Source of the DNA: a virus
DNA length: 32,351 bases
IMG/VR virus record: IMGVR_UViG_3300025671_000276
Coordinates: 1-32,351 of that record
Reading direction: 5' to 3' (one strand)
Shown here piece by piece: positions 20,858-29,471 of this stretch (within the stretch, counting starts at the first letter, position 1; each line of letters starts with the position of its first letter). The notes under the pieces were generated by a model. It saw only the letters and a list, made by a program, of their open reading frames with translations. It made no database searches and was not told the DNA's origin. The position numbers were made by a program, and so were the translations under genes.

Positions 20858-23253
20858 TGGCAGTTGAAAGACCTATAGGAGAACCAAACACAGAAATTGA
20901 AGTAGAAGGAGTTACAATTGAAACTCCAGATATGGAAATAGAAGCAGTTGAAATGCAAGAAGATGGGTCTGCTATTATAAATCCTGAACCAGAAATGATG
21001 GATGTACAGTTTGATTCAAACTTAGCGGAATATATAGATGACGATGAATTAGGAAAAATTTCAAGTACACTTATTGGTGATTATAAAAATGATAAAACCT
21101 CTAGAGAAGATTGGTATGAAGCTTATCGCAAAGGTTTAGATTTACTAGGATTTAAATATCAGGAAAGATCACAACCTTTTCAAGGAGCAAGTGGTGTTAC
21201 ACATCCTTTGTTATCTGAATCCGTTACACAGTTTCAAGCACAAGCATATAAAGAATTACTACCTTCAGGAGGACCTGTCAGAACACAAATTGTAGGAACA
21301 CCTGACACCGAAAAAGAACAACAAGCTGAGAGAGTTCGTGATTTTATGAACTATCAAATTATGCACGTTATGGAAGAGTTTGATCCTGAACTTGATCAAA
21401 TGCTTTTTTATCTACCTTTAACAGGTTCAACATTTAAGAAAATTTATTTTGACGGCACATTAGGCAGAGCGGTATCAAAATTTATTCCTGCAGATGATTT
21501 AATTGTTCCTTATCTTTCTACAGATTTATTATCAGCAGAAAGAGTTACTCATGTTCTTCGTCGAACAGAAAATGAAATTAAAAAAATGCAAGTCATTGGT
21601 ATGTACCGTGATATTGATATACAACCTTTTTACGAAGACTCTCGTATTCAAGAAACAAAAAATAGAATAGAGGGAACTCAAAGTACTAATTACAATAACG
21701 ATACTTATACGTTATTAGAAATTCACTGTGATTTAGATCTACCTGGTTTTGAAAATCAAGATGGAATAAAACTTCCATATATTATTACAATTGATGAAGG
21801 ATCAGGAAAGGTTTTATCTATTTACAGAAACTACGCGGAAGATGATGCTTTTTATAAAAAGAAACAATATTTTGTTCACTATAAGTTTTTACCTGGTCTT
21901 GGTTTTTATGGCTTTGGTCTTATTCACATGCTCGGGGGTCTCTCCCGAACTGCAACGTCAGCACTTAGACAACTTATCGATGCAGGTACATTGTCCAATC
22001 TCCCTGCAGGTTTTAAAGCAAGAGGGTTGCGAGTTAAAGACGACGATACTCCCCTCCAACCAGGAGAGTTCAGGGATGTAGACGCACCAAGTGGTGATCT
22101 ACGCGCAGGCTTAATGCCTTTACCTTATAAAGAACCAAGTCAAACATTATTTCAATTATTAGGATTTGTTGTTCAAGCAGGTCAACGTTTTGCCACAATT
22201 GCTGATCAAAAAATCGGTGATAGTGTTGCAGCAAATGCACCTGTTGGAACTACCATGGCTCTTATGGAAAGAGGTTCCAGAGTTATGTCGGCTATTCATA
22301 AAAGATGTCACTATGCACAGAAGATTGAATTTCAATTATTAGCTCAAGTATTTAAAGAATTTACAGAACCTTTCTATCCATATGATGTAGGGCAAGATGT
22401 TGTTCCTAGTGTTAAATCAACAGACTTTGATGATCGTGTTGATATCATGCCTGTTTCTGATCCTAATATATTTTCTATGTCGCAACGTGTTACGTTAGCA
22501 CAAACACAATTACAATTAGCACAGACAAATCCTGAAATGCATAACTTATACGAAGCGTATAAGAGAATGTATCAAGCTTTAGGTGTAACAGATATTCAAG
22601 CTATCCTACCTGTTCCTCAAACACCTTCTCCAAAAGATCCTGCAATTGAAAATGCTAATGCATTATCAATGATGACATTAACAGCATTTAGAGGACAAGA
22701 TCATCAGGCACACATTAGTGCTCACAGAACTACAATGTCTTCTCTTTTAGTAAAATCTAACCCACAAGTCATGACAGTTTTTCAAACTCACATACTTGAA
22801 CACGTATCAATGTTAGCGCGAGAAGAAATTGAAGCAGCGAATGCAGAAGCAATTCAACAAGAAGCAGCAAAATATGGTGGTGAATTACCTCCAGAACTAC
22901 AACAACAGTTCCAACAAGTAATAGAAACACAAGTTGCAGCAAAAATTGATGAATATTTAGAAGAAATGTTATTAGATGAGTTACAAGAAACACAAAGTCA
23001 AGGCCAAGATCCGTTAGTCGCGCTTAAAGAACAGGAAATACAGCTTAAAGCAAGAGATATTCAACGAAAAGAGCTAAATGATCAAGGTAGATTAACCATT
23101 GATCAACAAAAATTACAACAAACAGCAGAAATTGCTCAAGATAGAATTGATTCTCAAGAAGATATTGCCCAACTACGTGCTAATGTTAACCTAACTAAAG
23201 CAAAAGAACCTAAAAAAATAGATGAACAAAGGAATATACGTTTTGATAATTAA
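20857..23253 (+). CDS. Portal protein
   Basis: This 798-aa protein forms the DNA-entry ring at the capsid vertex. After an acidic start, the core reads as a portal: DKTSREDWYEAYRKGLDLLG, THPLLSESVTQFQAQAYKEL, VRDFMNYQIMHVMEEFDPEL, LPLTGSTFKKIYFD, FIPADDLIVPY. A helical segment with long coiled coils follows (QELNDQGRLTIDQQKLQQTAE near the end), plus a QDPLVALKEQEIQLKARDIQ stretch. Size and order agree with portals of marine podovirus-like phages. It is coupled to the 1449-aa gene by TAATG and overlaps the next small gene. Confidence 0.88.
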   Translation: MAVERPIGEPNTEIEVEGVTIETPDMEIEAVEMQEDGSAIINPEPEMMDVQFDSNLAEYIDDDELGKISSTLIGDYKNDKTSREDWYEAYRKGLDLLGFKYQERSQPFQGASGVTHPLLSESVTQFQAQAYKELLPSGGPVRTQIVGTPDTEKEQQAERVRDFMNYQIMHVMEEFDPELDQMLFYLPLTGSTFKKIYFDGTLGRAVSKFIPADDLIVPYLSTDLLSAERVTHVLRRTENEIKKMQVIGMYRDIDIQPFYEDSRIQETKNRIEGTQSTNYNNDTYTLLEIHCDLDLPGFENQDGIKLPYIITIDEGSGKVLSIYRNYAEDDAFYKKKQYFVHYKFLPGLGFYGFGLIHMLGGLSRTATSALRQLIDAGTLSNLPAGFKARGLRVKDDDTPLQPGEFRDVDAPSGDLRAGLMPLPYKEPSQTLFQLLGFVVQAGQRFATIADQKIGDSVAANAPVGTTMALMERGSRVMSAIHKRCHYAQKIEFQLLAQVFKEFTEPFYPYDVGQDVVPSVKSTDFDDRVDIMPVSDPNIFSMSQRVTLAQTQLQLAQTNPEMHNLYEAYKRMYQALGVTDIQAILPVPQTPSPKDPAIENANALSMMTLTAFRGQDHQAHISAHRTTMSSLLVKSNPQVMTVFQTHILEHVSMLAREEIEAANAEAIQQEAAKYGGELPPELQQQFQQVIETQVAAKIDEYLEEMLLDELQETQSQGQDPLVALKEQEIQLKARDIQRKELNDQGRLTIDQQKLQQTAEIAQDRIDSQEDIAQLRANVNLTKAKEPKKIDEQRNIRFDN

Positions 23254-23476
23254 AACTCAAACTGCAGAAGATAAATTAACTGGTTTTTTTGACATGCTAA
23301 TGAATTTTGTGGAAAAATCTTCACAATCTTCTGAAGATAGGTTACTAATAGGAGGAGCAATGATGAGTATAGCTACTCTTCTTTACCATGATGAGCTTGG
23401 TAATGCAGATGGCAATACTTTATTTGATAACAACGCTGTAGATTTTATTAAAGTGATAAAACCTACTATACATTAG
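23222..23476 (+). CDS. Hypothetical small protein, 84 aa
   Basis: The start at 23222 overlaps the portal end by 32 nt; a TTG at 23243, preceded by AAAGGA, would give a 77-residue form and may be the true start. The product is acidic and helical (KLTGFFDMLMNFVEKSS, RLLIGGAMMSIATLLYH) with a mildly hydrophobic middle helix. I recognise no family. It is part of the late operon. Confidence 0.55.
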   Translation: MNKGIYVLIIKTQTAEDKLTGFFDMLMNFVEKSSQSSEDRLLIGGAMMSIATLLYHDELGNADGNTLFDNNAVDFIKVIKPTIH

Positions 23477-23484
23477 GAGATAAC

Positions 23485-23724
23485 ATGGCATTAAACAATC
23501 CAAAACCAAAATTTATAAATGGTTCACTATATCCGAATGCAAAAATGACTGTTTCAAAAGACATGAATCCTTATGCAGGTTCTCATGTAAATAAAACAGC
23601 AATTGCAGACGTTTACTCAGCTACTATGGAAGGACCAAAGGTCACTCAAAACTTAGGTGCTGGGCCAAAAGGACAAAGAAGTAAAGTACAAATCAAAAAA
23701 GTACCATTCAAAGGTTTATTTTAG
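23485..23724 (+). CDS. Hypothetical conserved-type late protein, 79 aa
   Basis: AGGAG lies about 7 nt before ATG 23485. The product is basic, rich in Pro, Gly and Lys, and beta- or coil-like (NNPKPKFINGSLYPNAKMTV, GPKGQRSKVQIKKVPFKG). Its place next to the portal and the lysis genes suggests a small virion protein. An AT-only hairpin AAAATAA/TTATTTT (23729-23748) follows but has a poor T-run. Confidence 0.6.
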   Translation: MALNNPKPKFINGSLYPNAKMTVSKDMNPYAGSHVNKTAIADVYSATMEGPKVTQNLGAGPKGQRSKVQIKKVPFKGLF

Positions 23725-23767
23725 TCATAAAATAAGATAAATTATTTTCTTTAATAAAGGAGGTTAT

Positions 23768-23902
23768 ATGAACCTATTAAAAGATCTATGGTCACACGTT
23801 AAAGAGTGGTCAGAGTGGAAAATGAAGGACTGGATCAAGGCGGCTATCGTAGCTATTATTGTTATCTGGGTAATTAGCTGGATGACAGGCGGAGCAGCAT
23901 AA
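23768..23902 (+). CDS. Small membrane protein next to the holin, 44 aa
   Basis: AAGGAGG, the strongest ribosome site in the window, lies 5-6 nt before ATG 23768. The product has an amphipathic start (MNLLKDLWSHVKEWSEWKMK) and one transmembrane helix (IKAAIVAIIVIWVISWM). Its TAA overlaps the next ATG (TAATG), so it is translated with the 3TM holin. A role as a second holin or antiholin is plausible but unproven. Confidence 0.65.
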   Translation: MNLLKDLWSHVKEWSEWKMKDWIKAAIVAIIVIWVISWMTGGAA

Positions 23903-24312
23903 TGTTTCAGGTTCTCGGAGGTTTACTTGGTGGTAAAGGCGGAGCCTTAAAAACTATTGCTAAAGTTGTCGACGAGATTCATACATCAGAAGAAGAGAAA
24001 TTAGATAAAAAGATTTTAATGCAACGCATTCAACAAAAGCTTGCAGAAAAACAATTAGATGTTAATGCAAAGGAAGCCAGCCATCGCAGCATATTTGTTG
24101 CTGGCTGGCGACCATTTATAGGATGGATTGGAGGCCTTGCGTTAGCGTTTGAATTCATTCTATCTCCCTGCATAGAATGGTATAGTAAATTTGCAGGATT
24201 AAACTTAACAGCTCCTGAAATTCAAACTGGGCCCCTTCTAGCAATTGTCACTTCAATGCTCGGAGTCGCGGGAATGAGAAGTTTCGAGAAGGCGAAAGGA
24301 TTAACTAAATGA
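23902..24312 (+). CDS. 3TM holin (GTA holin type)
   Basis: This 136-aa protein has a glycine-rich start (MFQVLGGLLGGKGG), a charged helix (KLDKKILMQRIQQKLAEKQL) and the motif RSIFVAGWRPFIGWIGGLAL, then further hydrophobic segments (FEFILSPCIEW, GPLLAIVTSMLGVAGM). The 'GWRPFIGW' box and three membrane segments are those of the 3TM holin family found in gene transfer agents and phages. It makes membrane lesions that release lysozyme. It is coupled to the 44-aa membrane protein upstream and overlaps the next gene by 4 nt. Confidence 0.85.
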   Translation: MFQVLGGLLGGKGGALKTIAKVVDEIHTSEEEKLDKKILMQRIQQKLAEKQLDVNAKEASHRSIFVAGWRPFIGWIGGLALAFEFILSPCIEWYSKFAGLNLTAPEIQTGPLLAIVTSMLGVAGMRSFEKAKGLTK

Positions 24313-24710
24313 AGAAAAAAATGAAAGATTTAAGTGGAGATGGTAAGGTAACAAAAAAAGACGTCCTTATTGGTAGAGGTGTTATCAAAAGACGTATGGG
24401 TGGAACTATGGGTGGTGGAATGAATCCAATGGGTCGTTCTAAAGATCCAACTGTAGAAAGTGTAACAGGTTATAATCCAATGAAAAGAAAAAGTGGTGGT
24501 ATGGCAAAAGGTTCTAGAGAAGGATCTGTTATTAAAGCTAAAAAAGGAACTCATGTAACCAAAGATGGAAGAACTGTTAAAAAGGGACTTTATTACAACA
24601 TGAACAAACGCAAAAAAGCGGGCACGAGTCGACCTGGCAAAGGAACTGTTTCTGCAAAAGCTTTAAAACAATCAGCTAAGACTGCTTTTAAACCTAAAAA
24701 GAAAAGCTAA
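24309..24710 (+). CDS. Basic Gly/Lys-rich protein with EF-hand-like loop
   Basis: This 133-aa protein has an EF-hand- or dockerin-like loop at the start (DLSGDGKVTKKD, residues 7-18, with D7, S9, D11, T15, D18), then a Gly- and Lys-rich coil (RMGGTMGGGMNPMGRS) and a very basic tail (KALKQSAKTAFKPKKKS). Ca2+ binding is possible. Similar small proteins occur in marine phages near the lysis genes. Its role is unknown; the basic tail may bind DNA in the virion. Overlaps: 4 nt with the holin, TAATG with the next gene. Confidence 0.6.
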   Translation: MKKKMKDLSGDGKVTKKDVLIGRGVIKRRMGGTMGGGMNPMGRSKDPTVESVTGYNPMKRKSGGMAKGSREGSVIKAKKGTHVTKDGRTVKKGLYYNMNKRKKAGTSRPGKGTVSAKALKQSAKTAFKPKKKS

Positions 24711-24898
24711 TGCCTTTTCGCTCTAAAAAACAAAGAGCGTATCTTTATGCTAATGAGCCAGAAGTTGCTAAGAGTTGGGCAAAAAAACATGGAAATAAGA
24801 TTGTCAAAAAGAACATGGGAGGGTATATAGAGGTTCAACCAAGAGGTTTTGGCAGAATGTTAAAAAATAAAAGACCTACAACAAAAATATATACATGA
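24710..24898 (+). CDS. Small conserved phage protein (PFRSKKQRAYLYA motif)
   Basis: This 62-aa protein begins MPFRSKKQRAYLYANEPEVA, followed by KSWAKKHGNKI. I recognise this block from many phages as a conserved protein of unknown function, often near virion or lysis genes. It is strongly basic. TAATG couples it to the upstream gene and ATGA to the lysozyme downstream. Confidence 0.75.
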   Translation: MPFRSKKQRAYLYANEPEVAKSWAKKHGNKIVKKNMGGYIEVQPRGFGRMLKNKRPTTKIYT

Positions 24899-25335
24899 CA
24901 TACGACGAATTAGCAGGTTCCGTAAAACTATCCGAAGGCTTCAGAGATCACGTATATATGGATACGGAAGGATTTCGCACAATAGGGTGGGGTCATAAAG
25001 TAGTACACGAAGATAATTTTGAAGATGGTAAAACATACACAAAAGAAGAATTACAAGAAGTATTTGATAAAGATTTACAAAAAGCAATAGGTCAAGCAAG
25101 AATGCTGATGGAAGAACACGGCGTTGCTGATTTGCCTACAACCGCGCAACATACCATTACCGAAATGGTATTTCAGCTTGGAAAATCAGGTGTTTCCAAG
25201 TTTCGTAATATGTGGAAAAACCTGCAGGACCGAAATTTTGAAGGCGCGAGTTTAGAAATGTTAGACTCGAAATGGAATCGTCAAACTCCAAATCGTTGTA
25301 AAAAATTATCGGATCAAATGAAATCATGCGCTTAG
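24895..25335 (+). CDS. GH24 lysozyme (T4-type endolysin)
   Basis: This 146-aa protein cleaves peptidoglycan during lysis. Catalytic triad spacing matches T4 lysozyme: E14 (KLSEGF), D23 (YMDTEG) and T29 (RTIGWGHK), 9 and 6 residues apart as in T4 (E11, D20, T26). The C-terminal GH24 features MVFQLGKSGVSKFRNMW and DSKWNRQTPNRCKKL are present. It has no signal peptide, so it relies on the 3TM holin just upstream. The start overlaps the previous gene by ATGA, and its end overlaps the next gene by 10 nt. Confidence 0.93.
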   Translation: MTYDELAGSVKLSEGFRDHVYMDTEGFRTIGWGHKVVHEDNFEDGKTYTKEELQEVFDKDLQKAIGQARMLMEEHGVADLPTTAQHTITEMVFQLGKSGVSKFRNMWKNLQDRNFEGASLEMLDSKWNRQTPNRCKKLSDQMKSCA

Positions 25336-25520
25336 AAAACTTTTTCAGTTATTACAAAAAAGAATTAATTGCTAGACAAACAGCGGTAGAACAAGCTATA
25401 TTGCAAGGCGTCCCAAATTGGGATGAATATAAGTATTTAACAGGAAAGTTACATGCTTTAAAACAAGAAATACAGGAACTCACGGACCTGCTAAGAAAAA
25501 CGGAGCTAGAAGATGAATAA
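25326..25520 (+). CDS. Hypothetical coiled-coil small protein, 64 aa
   Basis: The start overlaps the lysozyme end by 10 nt. The product has an aromatic start (MRLENFFSYYKKELIARQTA), then helix and coiled coil (YLTGKLHALKQEIQELTDLL) with a charged C-terminus. Small helical proteins of this type commonly sit next to the co-chaperonin in marine phages. No function is known. It overlaps the next gene by 8 nt. Confidence 0.6.
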   Translation: MRLENFFSYYKKELIARQTAVEQAILQGVPNWDEYKYLTGKLHALKQEIQELTDLLRKTELEDE

Positions 25521-25932
25521 GCCAGCAAGTAAACTAATTATGCCGAAACACATTTGGGACGGTAAGAAGAAAGAGAAACAAAAGAAAGACATAGAAAAAG
25601 TGCCAAAGCCAACAGGATATCGTCTTGTTTTATTTCCTTTAAAATTAGAGGGTAAGACAGCAGGAGGAGTACACCTTACAGATGCTGCTATTGAGCAAGC
25701 TACTGTAGCTACTAATATTTGTAAAGTTATTGCTGTAGGTCCAGATGCTTATCAAGATAAAGATAAATTTCCTAATGGTGCGTGGTGCAAGAAAGACGAT
25801 TGGATTATCATTACAAAATATGCTGGATCTAGACTCAGCATTGATGGTGGTGAACTTCGTATAATCAACGACGATGAAGTACTGGCAGTTGTCGAAGATC
25901 CAAGAGATATTTTGCCAGCTAATTTAATGTAA
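25513..25932 (+). CDS. GroES-like co-chaperonin
   Basis: This 139-aa protein has a lysine-rich start and then a GroES fold: PTGYRLVLFPLKLEG, a mobile-loop-like KTAGGVHLTDAAIEQ, ICKVIAVGPDAYQDKDKFPN, DDWIIITKYAGSRLSIDGGE and EVLAVVED. The strand order and the GG-V loop follow Cpn10 and T4 gp31-type co-chaperonins, which work with host GroEL to fold the capsid protein. It is located two genes before the scaffold/capsid cluster and ends 2 nt before the scaffold gene. The length is longer than GroES (about 95 aa) because of the N-terminal extension and extra inserts. Confidence 0.82.
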   Translation: MNKPASKLIMPKHIWDGKKKEKQKKDIEKVPKPTGYRLVLFPLKLEGKTAGGVHLTDAAIEQATVATNICKVIAVGPDAYQDKDKFPNGAWCKKDDWIIITKYAGSRLSIDGGELRIINDDEVLAVVEDPRDILPANLM

Positions 25933-25933
25933 C

Positions 25934-26881
25934 ATGGAGAATTCTATGCAAGAAGTACAAACAAATAAATCAGAAAAATTAGTTCCAATAGACACATCAG
26001 GAGAAGCTGTCGATGTAGAATTAAAAGAGGATGGAGTAAATTCTGTTCAAAGAGAAAATAATGAAACTCCTGTTATAGAAGTTCAAGAAGAAAATAATGA
26101 AACTCCTGCTACAGAAAACAAAGAAGAAGAATTAGAGGAGTATAGTGTAGGAGTTAAAAAACGTATTGATAAGCTTACTAAAAAAATGCGTGAAGCAGAG
26201 AGAAGAGAACAGGCTGCTATTGATTACGCAAAAAAAATACAACAAGAAAATAAAAATTTAAAATCTTTTTCAACTATAACATCTAAGGAAAGAATTGCTT
26301 CAGATGAAGAACGTTTAACATCAAATGAAAGTTTATTAAAAGCTTCTCTTCAACAAGCAGTAGAAAATAGTGATGTTGAAAAACAGGTACTTGCTCAACA
26401 AGAATTAGCAAAATTAGCTATTGAACAAGAAAGATTAAAAATAAGAAAACAAAAACAAGCTCAAGCTGAGGCTGTGAAAGAGGAACCTGAAAATGAACAA
26501 CCTTGGGAATCTCAAGGAGGACAGCAACAAAGACAACCCGATCCTAAAGCTCAAGAATGGGCAGAAAAAAATAAATGGTTTGGGAATGATAAGCCTATGA
26601 CCTATACTGCAATGTCTTTTCATGATGAAATAGTGTCAGAAGGATTTGACGTAACCTCAGATGAGTACTATAATGAAATAGATAAACGTATACGTAAAGA
26701 GTTTCCCCATAAATTTTCGGATGGAGGGGAGGTCAGCAGACCAAGGCAAAAAGTTGCTTCTGCTGTAAGAACATCGTCCACTGGACGCCGCACTGTGAGA
26801 CTCACACCTTCACAGGTAGCTATCGCAAAAAAACTCGGTGTGCCGCTCGAAGAGTACGCAAAACACGTGAAGGAGGCGTAA
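25934..26881 (+). CDS. Capsid scaffold-like protein
   Basis: This 315-aa protein has a low-complexity, acidic N-terminus with two copies of an ENNETP block (about residues 41 and 53), then a long coiled-coil region (VKKRIDKLTKKMREAERREQ, LAKLAIEQERLKIRKQ) and a C-terminus with a basic segment (RTSSTGRRTVRLTPSQ). This charge pattern, the coiled coil and the location upstream of the capsid genes match phage scaffold proteins that shape the procapsid. It starts 2 nt after the co-chaperonin stop. Confidence 0.75.
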   Translation: MENSMQEVQTNKSEKLVPIDTSGEAVDVELKEDGVNSVQRENNETPVIEVQEENNETPATENKEEELEEYSVGVKKRIDKLTKKMREAERREQAAIDYAKKIQQENKNLKSFSTITSKERIASDEERLTSNESLLKASLQQAVENSDVEKQVLAQQELAKLAIEQERLKIRKQKQAQAEAVKEEPENEQPWESQGGQQQRQPDPKAQEWAEKNKWFGNDKPMTYTAMSFHDEIVSEGFDVTSDEYYNEIDKRIRKEFPHKFSDGGEVSRPRQKVASAVRTSSTGRRTVRLTPSQVAIAKKLGVPLEEYAKHVKEA

Positions 26882-26882
26882 T

Positions 26883-27350
26883 ATGACTACAGATAGTAAA
26901 CAAAAAACCTCACGCAAATTAGAGACCCGTGAACAACAAACTCGTAAAAAAGGTTGGGTTCCACCATCTAATTTAGATGCCCCTGAACCACCAGAAGGTT
27001 TTCACCATCGGTGGGTAAGATTTGAGTTCAGAGGAACAGCAGACGATAAGAACGTTGTTGCTAGACTTAGATCAGGATATGAACCTGTGAGAGCAGACGA
27101 ATATCCAGACAGAGTAGATTTACCTCATTTAACAGAGGGTAAATTTAAGGGTATTATTGCAGTAGGTGGATTAATGTTAATGAGATGTCCGATCGAAACT
27201 AAAGAAGCAAGAGATGAATATTTTGCTAATTTAACTAACGATCAACAAAAATCAGTTGACAACGACCTTATGAGGGAAGAGCACCCCTCCATGCCAATTT
27301 CTCAAGAAAGGCAGTCTCGGGTAGAATTTGGTGGAAACAAAAAATCTTAA
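26883..27350 (+). CDS. Conserved hypothetical virion-module protein, 155 aa
   Basis: The gene begins 2 nt after the scaffold stop, with AAGGAGG upstream of the ATG. The product has a basic start (KQKTSRKLETREQQTRKKGW) and a compact alpha/beta middle (FHHRWVRFEFRGTADDKNV, GIIAVGGLMLMRCPIE). I associate this type with the head cluster of marine phages, without known function. Position between scaffold and capsid suggests a head-assembly or head-completion role. Confidence 0.6.
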   Translation: MTTDSKQKTSRKLETREQQTRKKGWVPPSNLDAPEPPEGFHHRWVRFEFRGTADDKNVVARLRSGYEPVRADEYPDRVDLPHLTEGKFKGIIAVGGLMLMRCPIETKEARDEYFANLTNDQQKSVDNDLMREEHPSMPISQERQSRVEFGGNKKS

Positions 27351-27396
27351 TGGTTAAGATCTATGTTACACCAACATTGTCTAAAGGAGACAAATT

Positions 27397-28017
27397 ATGG
27401 CTAATATAGATGCAGCTTTTGGTCTTCGTCCTTACGAAAGATCAGGCTCAAATTATAATAACCAAGGCGTTAATGCGTATCCTATTAACTTTGAAGGCTC
27501 AAGCAGCGGAACAACAAGTTTAATATGGACTGGTTCTCCAGTCATCCCTCTAGCTAGCGGGTTAATAGATATCGTAGGTGCTGCCGCAGGCGGCACGGTA
27601 CCTTTACTAGGTGTTTTCATGGGTTGTAAATACATTGCAACTGATGGAACTCCAACATGGGCACCATACTGGCCTGGTTACTCGGCAATCATGCCGTCAA
27701 CAGAAGCTATAGCTTATGTAGCAGATAACCCACATGCATTATTTGTTATTAATGCTGATGGTGCGTTACCTGATAGTGCATTATTTGCTAATGCAAACTT
27801 TGCAACAGCTACCACTGGTACTAACACTAGCGGTTATTCACTTGGTGAACTAGCTACAGCTACTATTGCTGCTCCAGGAGCGACATTGAACTGTAAAATT
27901 GTAGGGTTCGATGACGAAGCTTCCGTGGATGCAGGCGCAGTTGATAAAACTGTAGCAGGTCGATTAGCGATCGTAAAACTTAACGTTCATTATATGGACT
28001 CAACATCAGGAATATAG
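27397..28017 (+). CDS. Capsid decoration-like structural protein
   Basis: AAAGGAG lies 7 nt before ATG 27397. The 206-aa product is glycine-, alanine- and threonine-rich and beta-type: MANIDAAFGLRPYERSG, VPLLGVFMGCKYIATDGT, WAPYWPGYSAIMPS, GTNTSGYSLGEL. The MANIDAAFGLRP start recurs in auxiliary head proteins placed directly before major capsid genes of marine phages. No enzymatic motif is seen. It ends 11 nt before the capsid gene, so both are translated from one message. Confidence 0.65.
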   Translation: MANIDAAFGLRPYERSGSNYNNQGVNAYPINFEGSSSGTTSLIWTGSPVIPLASGLIDIVGAAAGGTVPLLGVFMGCKYIATDGTPTWAPYWPGYSAIMPSTEAIAYVADNPHALFVINADGALPDSALFANANFATATTGTNTSGYSLGELATATIAAPGATLNCKIVGFDDEASVDAGAVDKTVAGRLAIVKLNVHYMDSTSGI

Positions 28018-28028
28018 GAGATTAGGAT

Positions 28029-28931
28029 ATGGCTATTAATAGAGCACAGCTTGCCAAAGAACTAGAACCTGGTTTGAATGCCCTGTTCGGTTTGGAGTAC
28101 GCACGCTACGAAAACGAAGCAGCTCAAATTTTTGAGCAAGAAACAAGTGACAGAGCTTTTGAAGAAGAAGTTATGTTGGTTGGATTCGGACAAGCTAATG
28201 TAAAAGCAGAAGGATCAGCAGTTGGTTTTGATACCGCTTCTGAATCTTTTACTGCTAGATACACTCATGACACAATTGCACTAGCATTTGCGTTAACTGA
28301 GGAAGCTGTTGAAGACAACTTATATGACAGCTTATCAGCTCGTTACACTAAAGCCCTAGCAAGATCTATGGCTTACACAAAACAAGTTAGGGGTGCTAAC
28401 GTATTAAATAATGCGTTCACAGTAACTGGAGGCGACGGCGTTACATTAGCTAACACTGCTCACCCAACAGCACTAGGTGGTACTTTCTCAAACAGAAGTG
28501 CAACTGATGCAGACCTTAACGAAACCTCATTAGAACAAGCGATGATTGATATTGCTGGTTTTATCGACGAAAGAGGCTTAAAAATTGCAATGAAAGGACA
28601 GAAATTAATAATTCCTGTTAATTTGCAGTTTGTAGCTGATAGAATCTTAGAGTCTACTCTAAGAGTCGGTACTGCTGACAACGACATTAACGCTCTGAAA
28701 AACATGGGGATGCTACCAGGTGGTTACACAGTTAACCATTATCTAACAGATACGGATGCATACTTCATTAAAACAGATTGTCCTAATGGATTTAAACACT
28801 TTGTAAGAGCTGCCCTTGCTACTGGCATGGAAGGCGATTTTGACACAGGAAACATGAGATACAAAGCTAGAGAGAGATACAGCTTTGGTTACTCAGATCC
28901 TAGAGCTGTCTACGCTTCACAAGGTTCATAA
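28029..28931 (+). CDS. Major capsid protein (HK97-fold type)
   Basis: This 300-aa protein fits a small HK97-fold capsid subunit. AGGAG lies upstream of ATG 28029. The N-arm region ELEPGLNALFGLEYARYENE and FEQETSDRAFEEEVML is followed by the spine-helix region LTEEAVEDNLYDSLSARYTK and by core beta elements (TLANTAHPTAL, GMLPGGYTVNHYL, KHFVRAALATGMEGD). I recognise the ELEPGLNALFG block as a capsid signature in marine phages. It is the last gene before the terminator at 28958, consistent with high expression. Confidence 0.9.
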   Translation: MAINRAQLAKELEPGLNALFGLEYARYENEAAQIFEQETSDRAFEEEVMLVGFGQANVKAEGSAVGFDTASESFTARYTHDTIALAFALTEEAVEDNLYDSLSARYTKALARSMAYTKQVRGANVLNNAFTVTGGDGVTLANTAHPTALGGTFSNRSATDADLNETSLEQAMIDIAGFIDERGLKIAMKGQKLIIPVNLQFVADRILESTLRVGTADNDINALKNMGMLPGGYTVNHYLTDTDAYFIKTDCPNGFKHFVRAALATGMEGDFDTGNMRYKARERYSFGYSDPRAVYASQGS

Positions 28932-28957
28932 AAAATACTGGATCCTCCCAGGAAAAG

Positions 28958-28985
28958 AAGGCGCTTGTAAGAGCGCCTTTTTTGT
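28958..28985 (+). terminator. Intrinsic terminator after the capsid gene
   Basis: AAGGCGCT (28958-28965), a 6-nt loop and AGCGCCTT (28972-28979) form an 8-bp stem followed by T-rich sequence (TTTTGTTTT). It ends the capsid message; the genes beyond need readthrough or a promoter that I could not identify in 28986-29037. Confidence 0.9.
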
Positions 28986-29037
28986 TTTACAATACAATTT
29001 ACTCAAGACTTAACAAGACAACTACAAGGAGGTTGAC

Positions 29038-29463
29038 ATGGGTACAACTACATTTTCAGGACCAGTAAAAGCTGGGACTATAAGAGAAGGCGCAGGCACA
29101 AACACAGGGTTTGTTGTTATGGCACAATCAGCAGAAGTAACTGAAGTAAATGCGTTCGGCACAACTTCAATTATTATTCCTGCTAATTCACAAATAGTAG
29201 ACATAAAGTGTTTAGTAACTACTGCTTTTGATAATGGCACAAACACACTTGATGTTGGTATTGCAAGTGATACAGATCTATACGTTGATGCAATGAACTG
29301 CGCTGCAGTTGGTTTAGTTAACATGACTGCCGCTACAACTGGCACAGAAGCAAACTGGAAAAACGTTGGAACTTCTGACGTTACTATTGTTTTCATTTCT
29401 CCAGGTGCTGGAAACGGAGAAGGTGTTTTAACTGTAGAGTATATTCAAAATAGAAACTTATAG
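29038..29463 (+). CDS. Beta-rich virion structural protein, 141 aa
   Basis: An excellent AAGGAGG site precedes the ATG. The product is a Thr/Ala/Gly-rich beta protein: MGTTTFSGPVKAGTIREGAG, IIIPANSQIVDIKCLVTTAF, GTNTLDVGIASDTDLYVDAM. Its style and place directly after the capsid gene suggest a head decoration, head fibre or similar surface protein. No enzymatic or membrane motif is seen. It is the first gene after the terminator. Confidence 0.6.
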   Translation: MGTTTFSGPVKAGTIREGAGTNTGFVVMAQSAEVTEVNAFGTTSIIIPANSQIVDIKCLVTTAFDNGTNTLDVGIASDTDLYVDAMNCAAVGLVNMTAATTGTEANWKNVGTSDVTIVFISPGAGNGEGVLTVEYIQNRNL

Positions 29464-29471
29464 AGGTTAGT

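Noticed and set aside
23729-23748. AAAATAA/TTATTTT hairpin as a terminator
   Set aside because: The stem is only A and T, the T-run is broken, and the next gene is within 20 nt with a strong ribosome site; terminator function is unlikely.
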